DNA of 9,122 nucleotides from DATFEN01 sp035691285 (GTDB taxonomy: Bacteria > Acidobacteriota > Vicinamibacteria > Fen-336). Under the pieces are notes generated by a model. It made no database searches. It had not been told where the DNA came from and saw nothing but the letters and a program-made list of their open reading frames with translations. Position 1 is the stretch's first letter, and each line of letters starts with the position of its first letter. The stretch spans positions 1-9,122 of the forward strand of contig DASSJI010000091.1 in the NCBI GenBank assembly GCA_035691285.1, in the 5' to 3' direction. Of the stretch, positions 4,904 through 9,122 are shown piece by piece. The position numbers were made by a program, and so were the translations under genes.

Positions 4904-6475
4904 ATGAGCACGACCACCGAGCGGGTCACGTACGCCACCCTGGCCGCGGGCCAGACCGAGGAGTTCCGCCGTAAGTACGACGAGGCCGTGGCCAAGGTGC
5001 GGAGGTCCTTCGGGGCCACCCACCGCCACAGGATCGACGGCGAGCAGGTCACGAGCCCGAAGAGCTTCGAGGACCGCAGCCCGGTGGACACCCGGGTCGT
5101 GATCGGCACCTTCCCGATCGCCTCGAAGGAGGACGTGGACCGTGCCGTGGCCGCGGCCCGCCGCGGGTTCGCCGACTGGGGCCGCCGACCGTGGGGCGAG
5201 CGCGTCGCCGTCATCCGCAGGGCCGCCGACCTGATCGAGGAGCGTGGCTTCGAGCTGTCCGCCCTCGTGAGCCTGGAGGCCGGCAAGAACCGCCTCGAGG
5301 CGATGGGCGACGTGACCGAGACCGCCGACCTCGCCCGCTACTACTGCGACCAGATGGAGAAGAACGGAGGCTTCGAGCGGCCGATGGCGCGGCTCACGCC
5401 CCAGGAGGAGACGCGCTCGGTGATGAAGCCCTACGGCGTATGGGCCATCATCAGCCCCTTCAACTTCCCCTTCGCGCTGGCCGGCGGCCCGATGTCGGGC
5501 GCGCTCGTGGCCGGCAACACCGTGGTCCTGAAGCCGAGCCACGAGACGCCCATGACCGCCCTCGCCCTCCACGAGATCCTCATGGAGGCGGGCGTCCCGA
5601 AGGGGGCCCTCCATCTCGTCTTCGGCACCGGCGCCGAGACCGGCGAGGCGTTGACGTCGCATCCGGGCGTGGACGGCATCCTGTTCACCGGCTCGAAAGC
5701 GGTGGGCATGAACATCTACCACCGCTTCAGCAAGGACTTCCCCAAGCCGTGCATCACCGAGATGGGCGGCAAGAACCCCGCGATCGTGATGCCGTCGGCA
5801 GACCTCGACGCCGCGGCCGAGGGCGTCATGAAGTCGGCCTTCGGACTGCAGGGCCAGAAGTGCAGCGCCTGCTCGCGCATCTACGTCCACGCCTCGGTCA
5901 AGGACGCGTTCGTCGCGAAGCTCCTCGAGCGCACCAAGGCCATGACGATCGGCGACCCGAGCGCCCACGGCATCTGGCTGGGGCCGGTGATCCACGAGCG
6001 CGCGTACAAGGACTACCAGCGCTACGCGGAGATGGCGTGGAAGGACGGCAAGGTGCTGGCCGGAGCCAAGGCGCTCACCGAGGGCGACCTCGCCCACGGC
6101 TACTTCGTGGCGCCGACGCTCGTCGAGGGCCTGCCGCAGGACCATTACTTGTTCAAGAACGAGCTGTTCGTGCCCTTCGCCTGCATCGCCTCCTTCGACA
6201 CCCTCGACGAGGCGCTGCGCCTGGCCAACGACACCGAGTACGGCCTGACGGCTGGCTTCTTCAGCAAGGACGAGCGCGAGGTCCAGGCCTTCCTCGACCG
6301 CATCGAGGCCGGCGTCGTCTACGTCAACCGCAAGGCGGGCGCGACGACCGGCGCGTGGCCGGGCGTGCAGCCGTTCGGCGGCTGGAAGGGCAGCGGCTCC
6401 TCCGGCAAGGCTTCCGGCGGGATGTACTACGTTCAGCAGTTCATGAGGGAGCAGAGCCGGACGATCGTTCACTGA
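4904..6475 (+). CDS. Aldehyde dehydrogenase, 1-pyrroline-5-carboxylate dehydrogenase-like (RocA/PruA type)
   Basis: A 523-residue NAD(P)-dependent aldehyde dehydrogenase with every catalytic element in place: oxyanion Asn187 in ISPFNFPF, cofactor-binding Lys210 in VVLKPS, the FTGSKAVG turn (261-268), general base Glu286 in EMGGKNP, nucleophile Cys320 in GLQGQKCSACSR, and Glu420 in NELFVPF. The GQKCSACSR context and the C-terminal VQPFGGWKGSGSSGKASGG (488-506) resemble glutamate-gamma-semialdehyde (P5C) dehydrogenases, and the length suits the RocA class of about 515-540. The expected reaction is glutamate semialdehyde plus NAD+ to glutamate in the cytoplasm, the last step of proline, ornithine and arginine breakdown. 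It is followed after seven bases by an aminotransferase, supporting ornithine-type catabolism. No proline dehydrogenase domain is fused or adjacent in the window. Oxidation of a related semialdehyde (for example succinic or aminoadipic) is the alternative. Confidence 0.88.
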   Translation: MSTTTERVTYATLAAGQTEEFRRKYDEAVAKVRRSFGATHRHRIDGEQVTSPKSFEDRSPVDTRVVIGTFPIASKEDVDRAVAAARRGFADWGRRPWGERVAVIRRAADLIEERGFELSALVSLEAGKNRLEAMGDVTETADLARYYCDQMEKNGGFERPMARLTPQEETRSVMKPYGVWAIISPFNFPFALAGGPMSGALVAGNTVVLKPSHETPMTALALHEILMEAGVPKGALHLVFGTGAETGEALTSHPGVDGILFTGSKAVGMNIYHRFSKDFPKPCITEMGGKNPAIVMPSADLDAAAEGVMKSAFGLQGQKCSACSRIYVHASVKDAFVAKLLERTKAMTIGDPSAHGIWLGPVIHERAYKDYQRYAEMAWKDGKVLAGAKALTEGDLAHGYFVAPTLVEGLPQDHYLFKNELFVPFACIASFDTLDEALRLANDTEYGLTAGFFSKDEREVQAFLDRIEAGVVYVNRKAGATTGAWPGVQPFGGWKGSGSSGKASGGMYYVQQFMREQSRTIVH

Positions 6476-6482
6476 GCCGGCG

Positions 6483-7814
6483 ATGACCTACCGTTACCCC
6501 CAAAGCTACGTCTTCCATCGCCCGCTCGGGCGCGAGATGCGCGCCATCGACCGCGGGGCGGGGGCCGTGCTGTGGGACCGCGAGGGCCGGCGCTACCTGG
6601 ACGGCTCGAGCGGGGCGATCGTGGTGAACGTCGGCCACGGGCGGGGGGAGATCGCCTCGGCGATGGCGCTCCAGGCCGGCAAGGCCGCCTACGTCCACGG
6701 CACGCACTTCACGAGCGATGCGATCGAGGAGTACGCCGCGCGCCTCGCGAGGCACGCTCCCGGCGACTGCAACCGCCTGTATCTCGTCTCGGGCGGCTCC
6801 GAGGCCAACGAGACGGCGATCAAGCTGGCTCGCGCGTACCATCTCGCGAACGGCCAGCCCTCGCGCCACAAGGTGATCCGCCGCTCGATCTCGTACCACG
6901 GCAACACCATCGCGACCCTGTCGCTGTCCGGGCGGCCCAACCTGCAGGCGCCGTACAAGCCGATGCTGCACCTCGCGCCGGAGGCGCCGGCGCCGTTCTG
7001 CTACCACTGTCCGCTCGGGAAGAGCTACCCGAGCTGCGACCTGGCCTGCGCCGACGAGGTCGAGGCCGTGATCGCACGGGAGGGCGCGGACACGGTGGCC
7101 GCCGTCATCGCGGAGCCGGTCCTGGGCGCCTCGGCCGGCGCGGCGCCGCCGCCCGATGCCTACGCGCCCCGGCTCAGGGCCATCTGCGACCGCCACGGAA
7201 TCCTCTACATCGACGACGAGGTGATGGCTGGCTTCGGCCGCACCGGCAAGTGGTTCGCCATCGAGTGGAGCGGCGTCGCTCCCGACATCGTCACCTGCGG
7301 CAAGGGCATGGCCGGCGGCTACATGCCCGTCGGCGGCGTCCTCGCCAGCGAGCGCATCGTCTCCGCCCTCGCGAAGGGCGGCGGCTTCGTCCACGGCTTC
7401 ACCTTCTCCCACAACCCCGTGACCGCGGCCGCCTGCCGCGAGACGCTGCGCATCCTCGAGGAGGAGCGGCTGGTCGAGCGCTCGCGGACGCTGGGCGAGA
7501 GGCTGCTCGAGCGCATGCGCCCGCTCCTCGACCATCCTCACGTCGGCGACGTACGCGGCCGCGGGCTGATGACCGCCATCGAGATCGTGGCCGACAAGGC
7601 GACGAAGCGGCCGTTCCCGCGGACGGAGAGGAAAGCCGAGGCGGTCGGCGCGAGGTGCTTCGTGAACGGCCTCGTCACCTACCCGGGCGGCGGATGCGCC
7701 GACGGCGTGAACGGCGACAACGTGATGATCGCGCCACCCTTCGTCGTGACCGAGGACGAGATCGAGGAGATCGTCGCGGTCCTGGACCGCTCGCTGGCCG
7801 AGCTCGGACTGTAG
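6483..7814 (+). CDS. Class III PLP-dependent aminotransferase, omega-amino-acid type
   Basis: A complete 443-residue fold-type I aminotransferase. The phosphate-binding segment SGGSEANETAIKLA is at 103-116, the ring-stacking aromatic region SYHGNT at 137-142, Glu211 in AEPVLG, the pyridine-nitrogen acid Asp245 in YIDDEVMAGFGRTG, and the Schiff-base Lys274 in CGKGMAGGYMPVGG. The GKGMAGGYMPVG form and NVGHG near 49-53 are common in omega-amino acid:pyruvate aminotransferases and related enzymes usually annotated as aspartate aminotransferase family, so the donor is not certain. A four-cysteine segment lies at 173-189 (C-x2-C-x8-C-x3-C). The gene begins seven bases after the dehydrogenase stop with only a weak GAG upstream, which suggests translational coupling. 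It probably makes the aldehyde that the dehydrogenase oxidises, or removes an amino group to pyruvate. Confidence 0.88.
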   Translation: MTYRYPQSYVFHRPLGREMRAIDRGAGAVLWDREGRRYLDGSSGAIVVNVGHGRGEIASAMALQAGKAAYVHGTHFTSDAIEEYAARLARHAPGDCNRLYLVSGGSEANETAIKLARAYHLANGQPSRHKVIRRSISYHGNTIATLSLSGRPNLQAPYKPMLHLAPEAPAPFCYHCPLGKSYPSCDLACADEVEAVIAREGADTVAAVIAEPVLGASAGAAPPPDAYAPRLRAICDRHGILYIDDEVMAGFGRTGKWFAIEWSGVAPDIVTCGKGMAGGYMPVGGVLASERIVSALAKGGGFVHGFTFSHNPVTAAACRETLRILEEERLVERSRTLGERLLERMRPLLDHPHVGDVRGRGLMTAIEIVADKATKRPFPRTERKAEAVGARCFVNGLVTYPGGGCADGVNGDNVMIAPPFVVTEDEIEEIVAVLDRSLAELGL

Positions 7815-7847
7815 CGCGGGACGCACGACCACACACAGAGGACAGAG

Positions 7848-9122
7848 ATGAAGCCCTATCCGAAGATCACGACCCCGCTGCCGGGCCCGAAGGCCGCGGC
7901 CATCATCGCCCGCGACGAGAAGGTGATGTCGCAGAACTACAGCAAGGACTACCCGCTCGTCGCCGCGCGGGGCGAGAACGCCCTCGTGGAGGACGTGGAC
8001 GGCAACCGCTTCCTCGACTTCGGCACGGGCATCGCGGTCACGGCGACCGGCCACTCGCACCCGAAGGTCGTGCAGGCGATCAAGGACCAGGCCGACCGCT
8101 TCATCCACATGTGCTACACGGACTTCTACTACGACAACCTCATCGCCCTGGGCGAGCGGCTCGCGAAGCGCGGGCCGGCGCCGGGGCCGTGGCGGGTGTT
8201 CTTCGCGAACACCGGAGCCGAGGTGGTCGAGGGCGCCGTCAAGCTGGCGCGGGTCGTGACGGGCCGGCAGAAGGTGATCGGCTTCTACGGCGCCTTCCAC
8301 GGCCGGACCTACGGCGCCATGAGCCTGACCGCCAGCAAGCTGGTCCAGAAGCGCGGGTACGCTCCCTTCCTGCCCGAGGTCTACCACTCCCACTACGCGA
8401 ACTGCTACCGCTGCCCCGTCGGGAAGGCGCCCGAGAGCTGCAACGTCGAGTGCCTGAACCTCCTCACGGACACGATGTTCGTCCACACCGTGAACCCCGA
8501 CGAGGTGGCGGCGGTGATCGTGGAGCCGGTGCAGGGCGAAGGGGGCTACGTGGTGCCCCACCCGCAGTTCCTGAAGCGCCTCCGGGAGCTGACCCGCAAG
8601 CACGGCATCCTGCTCATCGCCGACGAGGTGCAGAGCGGCATGGGCCGCACGGGCAGGCTCTTCGCCAGCGAGCACTTCGACCTGCAGCCCGACATCGTGG
8701 CGGTGGCCAAGGGCATCGCGTCGGGCATGCCTCTCGCCGCGCTGATGGCCCGGGCGGAGGTGATGAAGTGGCACGACGGGGGGCACGGCTCGACCTTCGG
8801 CGGCAACCCGGTGTCCGCCGCGGCGGCGCTCGCCACCCTCGACCTGCTCGAGGGCGGCCTGATCGAGAACGCCGCGAGCGTGGGGGACCATCTCCTGAAG
8901 CGATCCCGCGAGGTGCTGCTGAAGCACCCGGCCATGGGCGACGTCCGGGGCATCGGCCTCATGATCGGCCTCGACGTCGTGAAGGACAAGGCCACCCGGG
9001 AGCCGAATCCCGAGATGCGTCTCAAGATCATCCAGGAGTGCTTCCGGCGTGGCCTGATCCTGATCGGCTGCGGCAAGAGCACGATCCGCTTCGCGCCGCC
9101 CCTCACCATCGACACCGAGGAC
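7848..9122 (+). CDS. Class III aminotransferase, acetylornithine/ornithine/4-aminobutyrate type (C-terminus cut)
   Basis: The open frame runs 425 codons to the window edge without a stop, so only the end is missing; relatives are about 440-460 residues. The start has GAGGA (7838-7842) five bases upstream. Motifs are GTGIAVTATGHSHP (59-72), FANTGAEVVEGAVKLA (119-134), the FYGAFHGRTYGAMSLTASK region (146-164), EPVQGEGGYVVP (226-237), Asp259 in IADEVQSGMGRTG, the PLP lysine Lys288 in VAKGIASGMP, and STFGGNPVSAAAA (315-327). MKPYPKITTPLPGPKA and the whole pattern match the group containing archaeal ornithine aminotransferase and broad-specificity racemases, often annotated as acetylornithine aminotransferase family. 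With a P5C-dehydrogenase-like gene in the same operon, ornithine delta-aminotransferase is my favoured role; 4-aminobutyrate transaminase or an amino-acid racemase is possible. It has the same cysteine spacing (186, 189, 198, 202) as its neighbour. Confidence 0.87.
   Translation, partial: MKPYPKITTPLPGPKAAAIIARDEKVMSQNYSKDYPLVAARGENALVEDVDGNRFLDFGTGIAVTATGHSHPKVVQAIKDQADRFIHMCYTDFYYDNLIALGERLAKRGPAPGPWRVFFANTGAEVVEGAVKLARVVTGRQKVIGFYGAFHGRTYGAMSLTASKLVQKRGYAPFLPEVYHSHYANCYRCPVGKAPESCNVECLNLLTDTMFVHTVNPDEVAAVIVEPVQGEGGYVVPHPQFLKRLRELTRKHGILLIADEVQSGMGRTGRLFASEHFDLQPDIVAVAKGIASGMPLAALMARAEVMKWHDGGHGSTFGGNPVSAAAALATLDLLEGGLIENAASVGDHLLKRSREVLLKHPAMGDVRGIGLMIGLDVVKDKATREPNPEMRLKIIQECFRRGLILIGCGKSTIRFAPPLTIDTED

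Noticed and set aside
4834..4905. N-terminal extension of the channel from ATG 4905
   Set aside because: The 24 added residues show no membrane or family signature, there is no Shine-Dalgarno, and the ATG would overlap the dehydrogenase ATG on the other strand. It remains possible, only less likely than GTG 4833.
4502..6472. A 656-codon open frame on the minus strand opposite the aldehyde dehydrogenase
   Set aside because: It is a low-complexity antisense shadow. Only its last part, in another frame, overlaps the true channel gene, and its own translation shows no family motif.
7815..7847. Terminator or internal promoter between the two aminotransferase genes
   Set aside because: The 33 bases contain no inverted repeat with a T run and no good -10 box; the Shine-Dalgarno GAGGA is the only signal, consistent with one operon.
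6441..8927. An 828-codon open frame on the minus strand opposite the aminotransferases
   Set aside because: It is antisense to genes with complete catalytic motifs. The translation is rich in H, R, A, V, G and D with no recognisable domain, as expected for the complementary frame of GC-rich coding sequence.

Overview
The window comes from a high-GC Gram-negative bacterium. The best lineage clue is the partial gene at the left edge: a signal peptide followed directly by the start of a carboxypeptidase-regulatory-like repeat, the usual N-terminus of the Oar-like TonB-dependent receptors that are multiplied in Acidobacteriota. An Acidobacteriota origin (Vicinamibacteria or Thermoanaerobaculia type) is therefore my inference; another high-GC phylum with such receptors is not excluded. 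Gene packing is tight, no gap reaches 300 bases, and I see no rRNA, tRNA, CRISPR array, insertion sequence or phage gene.

Layout. (1) Bases 1-292: start of a TonB-dependent receptor on the minus strand, its sigma70-like promoter, and the leader of a divergent plus-strand gene. (2) 293-748: a small, probably exported NTF2-like protein. (3) 758-1591: a GNAT-type acetyltransferase on the minus strand, convergent with the NTF2-like gene. (4) 1659-3823: a two-gene plus-strand operon, an APC amino-acid permease and a YihY/BrkB membrane protein joined by a 4-base GTGA overlap. (5) 3820-4833: a two-helix potassium channel with a cytoplasmic RCK (TrkA-N/TrkA-C) domain on the minus strand, whose stop codon interlocks with the YihY stop in a CTAG palindrome. 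(6) 4904-9122: a plus-strand catabolic operon of a 1-pyrroline-5-carboxylate-dehydrogenase-like aldehyde dehydrogenase and two class III PLP aminotransferases, the last cut by the window edge with no stop reached.

How they fit. The right-hand operon reads best as amino-acid degradation: an aminotransferase moves the terminal amino group of ornithine or a similar omega-amino acid to a keto acid, and the dehydrogenase oxidises the resulting semialdehyde to a carboxylate (ornithine to glutamate semialdehyde to glutamate). The amino-acid permease nearby could supply substrate but lies in a separate transcription unit. The channel, YihY protein, acetyltransferase and NTF2-like protein have no evident link to that pathway.

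Most of the window is ordinary metabolism and transport; I do not see a clearly new multi-gene system. The points most worth a second look are in the channel gene: an internal ATG with a strong Shine-Dalgarno just before the RCK domain (the arrangement known from MthK), an off-consensus selectivity filter, and an apparently leaderless GTG start fed by a symmetric divergent promoter. A four-cysteine motif with identical spacing in both aminotransferases is also notable.
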